From CAVWDI01 sp963793095 (GTDB lineage: Bacteria > Chloroflexota > Anaerolineae > Anaerolineales > UBA4823): DNA of 64,000 bases. Location of the stretch: assembly GCA_963793095.1 (NCBI GenBank), contig CAWBYY010000011.1, positions 496,001 through 560,000 of the forward strand. The letters are read 5' to 3'. The notes beneath the pieces are model-generated. The model had not been told where the DNA came from. It saw nothing but the letters and a program-made list of their open reading frames with translations, and made no database searches. Positions 45,634-54,803 of the stretch are shown piece after piece; the first letter of the stretch is position 1; every line of letters starts with the position of its first letter. The position numbers and the translations under genes were made by a program.

Positions 45634-46263
45634 TTACTTTTCTTCTTTCAGGAAATCCAGCAGCCGGGAATAATCGTCAATAACCAGGTCTGGTTCGGTC
45701 TCGTAACCCTTCCTGGTATACAGGCAGGTGGTTAAACCGGCCGCCTGCCCGGCAAGGATGTCCAGGTCGCGGTCCCCAACTGCCAGGGTCTCCTCCCGGA
45801 CCAGGTCAAAACTCTCGATCACCTTTTCAAACATGGCGGGGTCGGGTTTTAACGGGTAGCCCTGCTCCACTGTTAACATGAACGTAAAATATTCGTTCAT
45901 CCGGTAGGTCTCAAGCAGCCTTTTGGCGGAATTCCAGGGCCGGTGGGTGACGATCACGTTTATCCCTCCGATTGAATTGATATACTCGCACACCTGGCGC
46001 GCCCCGGGAAACGGCTTCTGTTCTTCCAGCGGGAAATCGTCACAGTAAACCTCATATCGTTCCCACAGGCTCTCATCATCGAGACCATGCTGCTCAACCA
46101 GCTTTTCAGCAAAAAGAGTCAAAGACTTCTGGGCCTGGTCCCTGACCTGTTCCTCCGGGATTATCACGCCAAGATCCTCAAACGCGAGCCGGAATGCCCG
46201 CAGGATAGCGGGATAAGTGTCAAACAGGGTGCCGTCCAGATCCCAGATAATATTCCTGATCAT
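45634..46263 (-). CDS. HAD-superfamily phosphatase (phosphoglycolate-phosphatase-like)
   Basis: 209 residues. HAD motif I IIWDLDGTLFDTYP at the start, motif II INVIVTHRPWNSAKRLL, Lys motif YPLKPDPAMFEKVIESF, motif III ETLAVGDRDLDILAGQAAG. A four-helix cap (about 15-85) makes it subclass I of the PGP/beta-PGM/Gph kind. It dephosphorylates a small metabolite. It stands alone, 79 bases after the HEAT gene. Confidence 0.9.
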   Translation of the reverse strand: MIRNIIWDLDGTLFDTYPAILRAFRLAFEDLGVIIPEEQVRDQAQKSLTLFAEKLVEQHGLDDESLWERYEVYCDDFPLEEQKPFPGARQVCEYINSIGGINVIVTHRPWNSAKRLLETYRMNEYFTFMLTVEQGYPLKPDPAMFEKVIESFDLVREETLAVGDRDLDILAGQAAGLTTCLYTRKGYETEPDLVIDDYSRLLDFLKEEK

Positions 46264-46429
46264 GATTCCTCAGTCTTCCTCCACAAACTACAACCCCGAT
46301 CTCGCGAGTTAGTTGTTCTTTTTGTTTTTCTACCGGATTCAGTCCCCTCATAGAACAAAATATCTTCTTTAAGGATATACTGAAATTGGAGATAAAAAGG
46401 TCAGACTTATCAATTTAAGGAGAATTTCT

Positions 46430-46901
46430 ATGGATGAAGCAGTTATCAAAGAGCAAATGCTCTCCTTGCTGAAGGGAGGCAATGCACATATGCCGTTGGA
46501 ACAGGCGGTCGCGGATTTTCCACCCACCGAATACAACACAAAACCGCAAAATGTACCTTATACCTTCTGGCACCTGCTTGAACACATCCGCATTGCCCAG
46601 TGGGATATCCTTGAGTTTGTGTCAAACCCTGATCATGTGTCCCCGCAGTGGCCGGCGGGATACTGGCCGGGGGTCGCTGAAACCGCCGACCAGGAAAAAT
46701 GGGAGGCTTCTCTTGGGCAGATCAAAGCGGGCATGAATGCTTTTGAAAACATGGTTATAAACCCGCCCTTCCCGTTAACTGCCCCGATTCCCCACGCTGC
46801 CTGAATACACAATTTTCCGGGAGATCCTGGTTATCAGCGACCACAACGCCTATCACATTGGCGAGTTCGCGATTCTGAGGGGTGTGCTGAATTTGTGGTA
46901 G
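46430..46901 (+). CDS. DinB-like four-helix protein (one frameshift near the C-terminus)
   Basis: The first frame (46430-46804, 124 residues) has the DinB/YfiT fold pattern: VPYTFWHLLEHIRIAQWDIL with a metal-site His. It then ends at PIPHAA. Another frame takes over from 46803 and gives EYTIFREILVISDHNAYHIG and EFAILRGVLNLW, the expected last helix with its DHNAYHIG metal motif. One extra C at about 46800-46802 explains the break. AAGGAG lies 8 bases before the ATG. DinB proteins are thiol-dependent transferases or unknown enzymes. It could be a recent pseudogene or a base error. Confidence 0.85.
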
Positions 46902-46961
46902 ATTTCCAAAAGAAACCCACCATTCAAGCTGCAGGATTATAAGGTAAATTACCAGCTGGAT

Positions 46962-48404
46962 TCAGGCTTCCGGTTCGGTGTTTTCCGCCTGAGTATTCCG
47001 GTTTTCTGAGCCCGAATCCTTTTCAAAATTAACCGGCAGCCAGACTTCAAAGACTGTCCTGCCGGGCTGCGAAGTCAGGATAATATTGCCCTTGTGCTTC
47101 TGCACCACAATGTTGTAACTGATGTCCAGGCCCAACCCGGTTCCGACGCCGGGCGGTTTGGTGGTAAAAAACGGATCAAAGACGCGCGACTGTATCTCTT
47201 CCGGTATCCCTTCCCCGTTGTCCTCCACTTCGACCACCACCCAATCATCCCTGGCGCGGGTCCTCAGGGTGATCACTCCATCCTGCCCGACCGCATCAAT
47301 GGCATTATCGATCAGGTTCGTCCAGACCTGGTTCAGCTCGCTGCCGTATGCTTGAATTGCCGGAAGGTCAGGGTCGTAGTCGCGTTTGAGGGTTATGCCT
47401 GATTTGAGCTTGTTCGCCAGGATAAGAATGGTGTCCTCCAGCCCCTGGTGGACATCAACATTCTGAACCGGAGCCTGGTCGAGGTATGCATAGGATTTTA
47501 ACGCTTTTACTATCTCCGATATGCGCCCGGCGCCAAGCCCCACACTGCGGATCAGCTTATTGACCGTGAACCAGGAACACAAAACATCCAGGAGGCGCGC
47601 CAGGTTGTCCAACCCGAACTGCTGGCTGATGCCCTCCAGTTCTGCGACTCCCAGATTCATATCCACAACCGCGGGGGCATACTGCCAGGCGTCGTTTATC
47701 CCCGATCCATCGAGCCATTCTTCCACTTCATCCTGGCGGTCGCTGCGGTTGAGGGAATCGATTTGGGTCGGGTTTGTGCCGCTTTGCCTGGCCTGTTCAA
47801 GCAGCGCCAGGTAGCTCTCCCGCTCTGCCGGGGTGAACTGGTCAGGGTCGAGAGCCTCCTGGGCCTGGAGGTATTCGGTCAGGGCTTCATCCAGCTGGTC
47901 AGCAGCCCTTTTTACAGCCGCAGCCGGGTTATTTAATTCGTGAGCCACGCCGGCTGTCATTGTACCAAGCTGGGCCATTTTTTCGCTCTGGCGAAGTTGC
48001 GATTGGGTGCCACGCCAGCGAGCAAGGATTGTTTTGAACATCGCCTGGGCTGCGCTTGGGCTGGTGGCGACCAGATTTTCGAACTGTTCCTTCTCAATCG
48101 CAAACAGGGTGCTGTCCAGGCGCGCTCTTACGGTCGCCATGCGGGGATTCTCCTCCAGCAGGGCCATTTCGCCAATCACCTCACCAGGGCCGCGAACTGC
48201 GAGCAGCATATCCCCGCCCGCCCCGGTTTTCAGCACTTCTAGCTCCCCCTCCTTGATCACATAAGCCCTTTCGCCCGGGTCATCTTCTTCAAAAAGGATC
48301 GCGCCGGAGGGTATGCTGACGGTTTCGATCAGCCCGCAAAGCTGCCAGAGGTCATCCTCAGGCAGTTCGGAAAACAATTCGATTTTTCGCAAAAAATTAA
48401 ACAT
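46962..48404 (-). CDS. Sensor histidine kinase with N-terminal cyclic-nucleotide-binding domain
   Basis: 480 residues. Residues 1-125 form a CAP-type cyclic-nucleotide-binding domain with an intact phosphate-binding cassette, GEMALLEENPRMATVRA (the Glu and Arg that hold cyclic phosphate-ribose are both present). Then comes HisKA with His in MTAGVAHELNNPAAAVKRA, a long insert (about 200-280), and HATPase with NLIDNAIDAV, VEDNGEGIPEE, and GTGLGLDISYNIV. No TM segments, so it is a cytoplasmic kinase. Its ATG overlaps the TGA of the upstream REC-flavoprotein by one base, so they are coupled; the REC domain there is the likely phosphate acceptor. Confidence 0.93.
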   Translation of the reverse strand: MFNFLRKIELFSELPEDDLWQLCGLIETVSIPSGAILFEEDDPGERAYVIKEGELEVLKTGAGGDMLLAVRGPGEVIGEMALLEENPRMATVRARLDSTLFAIEKEQFENLVATSPSAAQAMFKTILARWRGTQSQLRQSEKMAQLGTMTAGVAHELNNPAAAVKRAADQLDEALTEYLQAQEALDPDQFTPAERESYLALLEQARQSGTNPTQIDSLNRSDRQDEVEEWLDGSGINDAWQYAPAVVDMNLGVAELEGISQQFGLDNLARLLDVLCSWFTVNKLIRSVGLGAGRISEIVKALKSYAYLDQAPVQNVDVHQGLEDTILILANKLKSGITLKRDYDPDLPAIQAYGSELNQVWTNLIDNAIDAVGQDGVITLRTRARDDWVVVEVEDNGEGIPEEIQSRVFDPFFTTKPPGVGTGLGLDISYNIVVQKHKGNIILTSQPGRTVFEVWLPVNFEKDSGSENRNTQAENTEPEA

Positions 48405-50065
48405 CAGACTGTTTTGAGATACTGGTGGATAAAACTCACTGCGATCGCGCCTTCCCCTACCGCCGATGCGACCCGCCGGACCGCTCCATGGCGCACATCA
48501 CCAGCCGCGAATATTCCCGGGACGTTGGTCTCCAGCAGAAAAGGATCCCGTTTTAAGCTCCATTTCCGGGATTTGTCGCCGTTCTGAAAAAGATCCGGAC
48601 CAGTGAGGATAAACCCGGCCCGGTTTGTTTCAACAACATCCTGGATAAATTCGGTATGTGCGGCAGCCCCGATAAATAGAAACATGGCGGGTGTGTTCAC
48701 CGTCTGCACGGTGCCAGAAGTTTTATCTCTGATATCGATCGCCTCCAATTTCTGTTCCCCGTGGACAGCCGCCACTTCTGCATTCGTTTTAACCTCAATA
48801 TTGGGAGTTGAATTTATCTGGTCGACCAGATACTGCGACATTCCAATTTCAATCGCGCTGCTTCTCACAAGCAGGGTGACCTTTCCGGCGTATCTGGAGA
48901 AAAACATGGCGCCCTGACCGGCGGAATTTGCGCCCCCGACAACGTGCACATGCTCGCCCTTATAAGAAGCCGCCGATCTTAATGCCGCCCCGTAGTATAC
49001 GCCCGCCCCGGTGATTTTATCAATCCCGGGCAGGTCCAGTTTGCTTACCGATACCCCGGTTGCGACCACCAGGGCTTTACAGCTAAGTTCGCTGCCGTCG
49101 TGCAGAACCACGATCCGGTACGGCCCTTCCACCCTCACATCCGTCACCTCCTGGGTAAGCAGGATTTCAGCTCCCAGGCGTTTCGCCTGGGCGGTAGCCC
49201 GGCGGGCCAGGTCAGCCCCGCTGAGCCCTTTCGGGAATCCCAGGTAATTTTCGATGCGCGAGCTCGTCCCGGCCTGGCCCCCGGTGGCTTCTTTTTCAAT
49301 CATCAGGGTTTTTAACCCTTCCGATGCGCTGTAAACGCCCGCGCCCAGCCCGGCCGGACCGGCGCCGAGGATAATAACGTCATAATGCGGTTGGGCTGCC
49401 TGGGTATGCAGCCCGGCTTTTTCCGCCATCTGGCGGTTATCCGGCTCTACCAGTGTGCTCCCATCCGGGAAGAAAACCACTGGCAGGCGCCCTCTGCCCT
49501 CCGTTACCGAATCCACGAGCTGTTTTGCGCTGCTGTCGGTTTCGATATCCAGCCACTGGTAAGGGATGAGGTTGCGCGATAGAAAATTCTTTACTTCATG
49601 ACTCTTGGCTGACCATAATGTGCCCGCAACCCGGATGCCCTCATAAGGCAGTTCAACATTCGCCTGCCAGTCGCTGAGCAGGTCATCCAGGACAGGGTAC
49701 AGATTCACTTCGGGTGGGTCCCAGGGTTTCATCAGGTAGTAATCAAGCTCAACTTCGTTGATGCTTGATATCGCCGCTTCCGTGTCCGCATAAGCGGTCA
49801 GCAGCACCTTGCGCGCCTGAGGGAAGATCTCCTTCGCCTGTTTGAGGAAATCGGTCCCGCTCATAGTGGGCATCCGCTGGTCAACCAGGAAAAGTGCAAC
49901 CGGCTGGGCCCGCTTTTTGAGTTCTGTGAGCGCCTCCAGGGCTTCCGACCCGTTGTTCGCTTTAATTATGCGGTAGTCGCCCCGGAAGTGGCGGCGCAAA
50001 TCGGACTCGACCGCGTCCAGCACCCCGGGTTCATCATCTAAGGTTAATATTACTGGTTTTGCCAC
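48404..50065 (-). CDS. Fused response regulator and TrxR-like flavoprotein
   Basis: 553 residues. N-terminal receiver (1-125) with phospho-Asp in LFLVDQRMPTMSG and Lys in YLMKPWDPPE. A small thioredoxin/glutaredoxin-like linker domain (about 145-215; TLWSAKSHEVKNFLSRN, with Ser and no Cys at the redox site). Then a thioredoxin-reductase-like FAD/NAD(P)H domain: IILGAGPAGLGAGVYSASEG, GGQAGTSSRIENYLGFP, VVGGANSAGQGAMFFSRY and GIFAAGDVRHGAVRRVASAV. The usual CxxC is missing (AALRSAASYKGE where TrxB has ACATCDG), so classical thioredoxin reduction is not possible. It is the second of four genes transcribed together and is fed by the adjacent kinase. Confidence 0.93.
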   Translation of the reverse strand: MAKPVILTLDDEPGVLDAVESDLRRHFRGDYRIIKANNGSEALEALTELKKRAQPVALFLVDQRMPTMSGTDFLKQAKEIFPQARKVLLTAYADTEAAISSINEVELDYYLMKPWDPPEVNLYPVLDDLLSDWQANVELPYEGIRVAGTLWSAKSHEVKNFLSRNLIPYQWLDIETDSSAKQLVDSVTEGRGRLPVVFFPDGSTLVEPDNRQMAEKAGLHTQAAQPHYDVIILGAGPAGLGAGVYSASEGLKTLMIEKEATGGQAGTSSRIENYLGFPKGLSGADLARRATAQAKRLGAEILLTQEVTDVRVEGPYRIVVLHDGSELSCKALVVATGVSVSKLDLPGIDKITGAGVYYGAALRSAASYKGEHVHVVGGANSAGQGAMFFSRYAGKVTLLVRSSAIEIGMSQYLVDQINSTPNIEVKTNAEVAAVHGEQKLEAIDIRDKTSGTVQTVNTPAMFLFIGAAAHTEFIQDVVETNRAGFILTGPDLFQNGDKSRKWSLKRDPFLLETNVPGIFAAGDVRHGAVRRVASAVGEGAIAVSFIHQYLKTV

Positions 50066-50120
50066 ATTTTCCGCCTTTTTAAACTAAATTTTCCGCCCGC
50101 TGTGTTCAGTAGACCAGGTT

Positions 50121-53100
50121 TTACGCAATCAGGAGCCTGACCGGCTTGCTGCTCAGGAACGCTATTTGTAATTTTGGATCATTGATCCTGCCCGAAATAT
50201 ATTCCACCAGCCCCTGCCCTTCCAACCGCAGTTCAGCCGCTTTGGCCTCATTCTCCCGTTTCAATTCCGCCTGCACCATTTCGGCAAGCACAAAAAGAGC
50301 GCTCCGGCGTGAACCGAGGGAAACCGCTTCATCATATGCGCTGTAAAGCGCTTTATACCCGGTCTCTTTTTCACCGAGCTCGATCAGCGACCTGCCTCTG
50401 ACCATCAGGATATCCGGCAGGAATAAACGCATATGCAGATCCTGCATGCTTGCGATCGACTCATCGGAAATTCGCAGTGCTGTTCCATATTCCCCGCTTG
50501 CGGCTGCAATCATGCTCAATATATGCGCAAGCATAGGGCCCACATAATCATCCATCAAATTCAGGCAGCATTCCTGGATATTCTTATCCAAAAGCCCGAA
50601 AGCTTTTATTGAGTCGCCTTCATAATGGGTGGTTAAACCTTCCCAAATTATTTTATATTCCCCAAACCTGTCTAAATCCTGCAGCTTTTCCTGTAATACC
50701 GAAGTCTTCTCGCGAGCCCGCTGCGCATCGCCAAAGGTGCCGTACACCCAGGCTAAGAATCCGTTGACCATCACTTCACCCATGCTGAAATTGGCTTTTC
50801 TTGCCAGTGGGGCTGCCTCTTCCAGCGCATTGATCGCCTCGCTTACATGACCAAATTCGGCCAGGACCATAGCCAGTGCAACCTGGTTGTATGCCTGGCC
50901 CCAGTTGTTATTGATTTCACGGCTGATATTCACGCCTTCGGTCGCTTTCTCACGGGCCTGCTCGAACTCCCCCATATAAAACAGTCCCTGCGCGGCGGCG
51001 CCCAGGTTATCCGCCAGCATCGGTAAATTATTTAATTCCCGCCATAACCGGTTCGATTCGTCAAAAGCACGCCGGCCTTCTTCTACCAGGCCCGATTCAA
51101 AATATACCCTGGTCATATCATGCAGGGCGTATGCCAGTTCCTCCTTAAGGTTGTATTTGCGTGCGATTTCAATCGCCTGTTCGCCGTAATCGTAGGCAGA
51201 TTCTTTGTTGCCAAGAACCAGCTCTTCCAGCAAAAGCATATTCCAGAGGACTTTTGATTCCGCCCGGTGATCCCCCAGTTCCCTGGCAAGCTCGAGGGCG
51301 CGTTCAGAAACAGCCCGGCCCTGCTCTACGTCCACGTGGTCGGATGGGATCGAGTGGATGGTAGCCTGCGGTATCAGGGACGCCAGGACCATCTCCCGGT
51401 CGCCAATCCCAGCCCCCATTTCTTCCAATTCCCTGTAAGTAGCCAGGGCTTTTTCAAAATCGCCGCTGACTTCACAAACTCGCCCAAGCGAAGTGTAAAG
51501 ATGGATCAATTTATCGGTTGGAGTGACAACCGTATCGGCGATTTTTATGGCCTGGCTGTAGTGCTGGATGGCCTCATCATTTGCATACAATCCGGCTGAC
51601 TTATCGGCGGCAATGGTGTAATATTCAAGCGCTTTCTGGTAATCCCGGGCGCGGTAGAAATGGTATGCCAGGCGGTGGGCTTCCTCCTCCAGGTGGTCGG
51701 AAAACAGGCTCTCGATCGCCTCGGCGACCATTCTGTGGTACCTGCGCTGCTGCCGGCGCAGGATGGACATGTAAGCCGCATCCCGGGTCAGTTCATGCCT
51801 GAAGAGGTATTCCCTTTCCGGTATTAATACCTGCTCCCGGATAAGCTCCAACCTCTCAAGCGTATTTAAATGTTTTTCCAGGGCGGTTGATTCTTCTGAT
51901 ATAGTCGCAAGCACCCTGTAATAAAATGAACGCCCGATCACAGCAGCCAGTTGAAGGGTGCTGCGGGCTTCTTTTTCAAGGCGGTCAATCCTGGCCAGGA
52001 TCAATGCCTGCAAGTTGTCAGGGATATCAATCTCTTCAATATCCAGGGAAGCCACCCACCTGTTTTTAGCCTCATCGCGCACAACCGCCCCGCTTTCAAT
52101 CAGGGTCCGTACCACCTCTTCCACAAAAAATGGATTCCCCTCCGATTTTGTCAGTATCTTGTTTTGAAGCTGTTTGGGAAGGTCCGCCACTGTCAGCAGG
52201 CTGTCGACCAGCGCGCCGCTCTCCAAATCTGTCAGCGGTTTGAGAGAAAGCAGCACATAACGGTTTGGAAATTCCCTCTCTGCGGCGTTTTTTACCCGCC
52301 AACCGGGCGACTGGCGGTCAGGTCTGAAAGAGGTGAGAAACAGAACCGGGGCCTGCTCGCTGATCGAGAACAGGTCGATCAGCAGATCAATGGAGGCTTT
52401 GTCCGCCCAGTGCAAATCATCAAAAACATAGACCGCCGGGGTTTGAGAACCCAGACCCAGGAGGAACGCTCGAATACCATCGTAGAGAATTTGCTTGAGG
52501 TCCTCGCCCACCGGAAGCGGGCTGCCATCCAGCGGATTTGCTTCCAGTAAAATCTCGGCCGCCTGTTTTATCTTCTCCCGGTTTCCATTCGGGCTGGCGG
52601 GCAGTCGATCCAGCAATCCCAGGATCCTCTCCTGGACGATATCCGGGGGATCCTCGACGCCTGCACCGCTCGACTGGCGCAGTATCTGGCGGAACAATCC
52701 GTATGGAAGGGCGCTGTCATAGGAAACGCCCCGGCTCTCGGTCCAGGCGGCGCTTTCAGAGGCCAGTTTTTCCCACTCCAGGCGGGTCTCTTCGATCAAA
52801 CGGCTCTTCCCGATTCCGGCATCCCCCATAATTGACACGATTTGACCGCGGCCATTTTGCAGCTGGGCCAGCACAGTCCTCATCTTTTCCAGCTCTTCAT
52901 CCCGCCCGATGATCGGGGCGCTGAGCCCCTCAATACCCCTCAGGCTGCCAGCGGCAGCCCTGCGCTTTATAACCCGGTATGTCTCAACCGCCTCGCTCTT
53001 ACCCTTAATTTCATGTTCCCCCAGCTCTTCGACCTCAAAGAACGGCGCCACCCAGCGGTAGGTGTCAGCGCTGATCTGGAGGGTGCCGGGTTGGGCAGTC

Positions 53101-53612
53101 TGTTCCATGCGGGCTGCCAGATTGACCGCATCGCCCATCGCAGTGTACTCGCCCGCATCCTCCAGGCCTATCTCCGCCACAACAACCGGGCCGGTGTTGA
53201 TGCCTATCCGGACGTTAAAGTCCAGGCCGTAGTCAAGTTTCAGCTCTTCACAGATCGGCTGGATGCCGCTGAGGATATCCAGCCCCGCCAGTACCGCCCG
53301 CTGGGGGTCATCCTCGTGAGATGAAGGGGCTCCGAAGAAAGCCAGGATCGCGTCGCCCATCAGGCGCGCCACCGTCCCGCCGTATCTCTGCACAGGTGCG
53401 ATAAAAACTTCGAAAGCCTCATCCATGATCTCGGCCCATTCTTCCGGGTCGAGCTGTTCTGCGATTGCGGTAGATCCTGCAACGTCACAGAACATTATTG
53501 TGACCACCCGCCTTTCCCCCTTCACCCCGGAGGCGCTCTGGCTGCGGCTGCTCCTGCCGCGGTTGGGATTATTCAGTTCGTCTGCCCCGCTTGTGTGATC
53601 GCCCCTGTCCAT
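50121..53612 (-). CDS. Class III nucleotidyl cyclase with STAND ATPase and TPR repeats
   Basis: 1163 residues. Cyclase domain at about 30-215: VVTIMFCDVAGSTAIAEQL (metal Asp), GGTVARLMGDAILAFFGAP (second metal Asp), GINTGPVVVAEIG, YTAMGDAVNLAARMEQTAQP with transition-state Asn and Arg. The ring-binding Lys position is Arg, as in many such fusions. An ATPase follows with Walker A IMGDAGIGKSRLIEETRL and FDDLHWADKASIDLL, then TPR-like repeats (about 680-1110). Catalytic residues look complete, so it probably makes cAMP (or cGMP). It lies 55 bases before the REC-flavoprotein gene and 31 bases after the UBP finger gene. Confidence 0.93.
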   Translation of the reverse strand: MDRGDHTSGADELNNPNRGRSSRSQSASGVKGERRVVTIMFCDVAGSTAIAEQLDPEEWAEIMDEAFEVFIAPVQRYGGTVARLMGDAILAFFGAPSSHEDDPQRAVLAGLDILSGIQPICEELKLDYGLDFNVRIGINTGPVVVAEIGLEDAGEYTAMGDAVNLAARMEQTAQPGTLQISADTYRWVAPFFEVEELGEHEIKGKSEAVETYRVIKRRAAAGSLRGIEGLSAPIIGRDEELEKMRTVLAQLQNGRGQIVSIMGDAGIGKSRLIEETRLEWEKLASESAAWTESRGVSYDSALPYGLFRQILRQSSGAGVEDPPDIVQERILGLLDRLPASPNGNREKIKQAAEILLEANPLDGSPLPVGEDLKQILYDGIRAFLLGLGSQTPAVYVFDDLHWADKASIDLLIDLFSISEQAPVLFLTSFRPDRQSPGWRVKNAAEREFPNRYVLLSLKPLTDLESGALVDSLLTVADLPKQLQNKILTKSEGNPFFVEEVVRTLIESGAVVRDEAKNRWVASLDIEEIDIPDNLQALILARIDRLEKEARSTLQLAAVIGRSFYYRVLATISEESTALEKHLNTLERLELIREQVLIPEREYLFRHELTRDAAYMSILRRQQRRYHRMVAEAIESLFSDHLEEEAHRLAYHFYRARDYQKALEYYTIAADKSAGLYANDEAIQHYSQAIKIADTVVTPTDKLIHLYTSLGRVCEVSGDFEKALATYRELEEMGAGIGDREMVLASLIPQATIHSIPSDHVDVEQGRAVSERALELARELGDHRAESKVLWNMLLLEELVLGNKESAYDYGEQAIEIARKYNLKEELAYALHDMTRVYFESGLVEEGRRAFDESNRLWRELNNLPMLADNLGAAAQGLFYMGEFEQAREKATEGVNISREINNNWGQAYNQVALAMVLAEFGHVSEAINALEEAAPLARKANFSMGEVMVNGFLAWVYGTFGDAQRAREKTSVLQEKLQDLDRFGEYKIIWEGLTTHYEGDSIKAFGLLDKNIQECCLNLMDDYVGPMLAHILSMIAAASGEYGTALRISDESIASMQDLHMRLFLPDILMVRGRSLIELGEKETGYKALYSAYDEAVSLGSRRSALFVLAEMVQAELKRENEAKAAELRLEGQGLVEYISGRINDPKLQIAFLSSKPVRLLIA

Positions 53613-53643
53613 TCTGTTATCCTAATAAAATTCTCTCGCTTCG

Positions 53644-53970
53644 CTACACCGGCCAGATCAAAGTCTCATCGCTGTAACACCAGATCCAGTCCTCGTCCGG
53701 TTCAAACGAAGCGATCAGGGCATGGCTGGATTCATGATAATGCCTGGAGGCATGCTTGTTCTTTGAATTATCGCAGCAGCCGACTTTGCCGCATACCAGG
53801 CATAACCGCAGGTGCACCCAGCTGTCTCCGATCTTGAGGCACTCCTCACAGCCCTGGGCAGAGGGGGTTACATTGTTTACCAGTCCGAGGTGCGAACATT
53901 CTTTATCCATCTCCACCTGGCCGGCCTGGGCTTTTTGGATGACTTCCGGGTATTTTTTATTCATAAACAA
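53644..53970 (-). CDS. UBP-type zinc finger protein
   Basis: 108 residues. Ordered metal ligands of the UBP finger: KECSHLG, GCEECLKIGDSWVHLRLCL, VCGKVGCCDNSKNKHASRHYH, SSHALIASFEPDEDWIWCYSD. This family binds C-terminal Gly-Gly tails of ubiquitin in eukaryotes; bacterial versions are single-domain and often lie near two-component or flavoprotein genes. The Met at residue 21 (MDKECSH) is an alternative start. First gene of the signalling operon. Confidence 0.93.
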   Translation of the reverse strand: MFMNKKYPEVIQKAQAGQVEMDKECSHLGLVNNVTPSAQGCEECLKIGDSWVHLRLCLVCGKVGCCDNSKNKHASRHYHESSHALIASFEPDEDWIWCYSDETLIWPV

Positions 53971-54301
53971 TTACTCCAAATTTTACCCATTATACCCATA
54001 AATGACCTCCCCACAGATTTGATTCTATTAATAATAATGTCCTGGTCCAGGTTTATTCCAGGAAATCAAATTCAAAAGGGTCTTTTCACCTAAAAGATAA
54101 TTTTTTTATTAAATTAGCTCGTATACCGGTTTGTGTAATCATCCAACAATCGCCGGATCATTCTTTGATAAGGGATTTTATATCTTTATCCCTGTTGTTT
54201 AAAAAATTCCACACTCGATCTGCTCAGGGCGATTGTTACTTTTATCGTGTCCTCTTTCAAAGCTAATTCACCTGGGGAAGGTAGAAAATCTTCAATAACT
54301 C
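53971..54301. other. Spacer with promoter-like AT-rich sequence
   Basis: Upstream region of the UBP gene on the minus strand and downstream region of the next minus-strand gene. I see no gene or strong hairpin. Confidence 0.35.
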
Positions 54302-54562
54302 TTACTTCTCAGATACCAGCCTGAACACCTTATCCCCTTTTCGAACCCGCCGTTCAACCTTTAACGCAACTTCCATCCCGGCGCCGGCCTCTTCGACCTG
54401 CTCGTGCTCAATCTGGAGTGATTTCACTTCCTGGTTGAAATCGGTTGCACTGCCGAGAAAATGGATCATATCGCCGAGTTTGATATCTCCGCTGAGTTCA
54501 ATCACGCCGACGCAGATCCGGTTGTAAAAATGGGTCACCTCGCCTATCTTCTCTCCTTCCAT
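54302..54562 (-). CDS. Translation-factor domain II-like small protein
   Basis: About 86 residues from the second of two adjacent ATGs (54562), which has GAGAGG at proper spacing; a frame from 54586 is longer. It is a single beta-barrel like domain II of EF-Tu/SelB-type factors: IGEVTHFYNRICVGVIEL, IKLGDMIHFLGS, and a KSLQIEHEQVEEAGAGMEV segment (the turn before Gly in factors is usually I-x-S/M-x), then RVRKGDKVFRLV. Free-standing proteins of this kind are common in bacteria; the role is unknown. Confidence 0.8.
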   Translation of the reverse strand: MEGEKIGEVTHFYNRICVGVIELSGDIKLGDMIHFLGSATDFNQEVKSLQIEHEQVEEAGAGMEVALKVERRVRKGDKVFRLVSEK

Positions 54563-54697
54563 CATCCACCTCTCTGTAAAAAACATGGCTGTATTCGCGC
54601 CGTGCTCACCCTCCCGGCATTGTTAACGGCGGTGGACAGGGAGGCTTGTATTTACATTATAACGAGATTGGGGGCTTACGGCAATTAGCGGTCCGAA

Positions 54698-54789
54698 AGG
54701 AGTGTTACTCCTTTGTTACACTGATTTGGTGATTCGGCAGCGCTTCCAACTATCCAAGTGGTGCGATTATCTTGAGGAGTAACACTCCT
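54698..54789. repeat. Pair of AGGAGT-type palindromes
   Basis: AGGAGTGTTACTCCT (54698-54712) and AGGAGTAACACTCCT (54775-54789) are each self-complementary and are exact reverse complements of each other, spaced 77 bases. They belong to the palindrome family at 40666-40847 and lie just past the stop codon of the minus-strand gene ending at 54804. Confidence 0.7.
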
Positions 54790-54803
54790 AAACAAGGCTC
54801 TTT

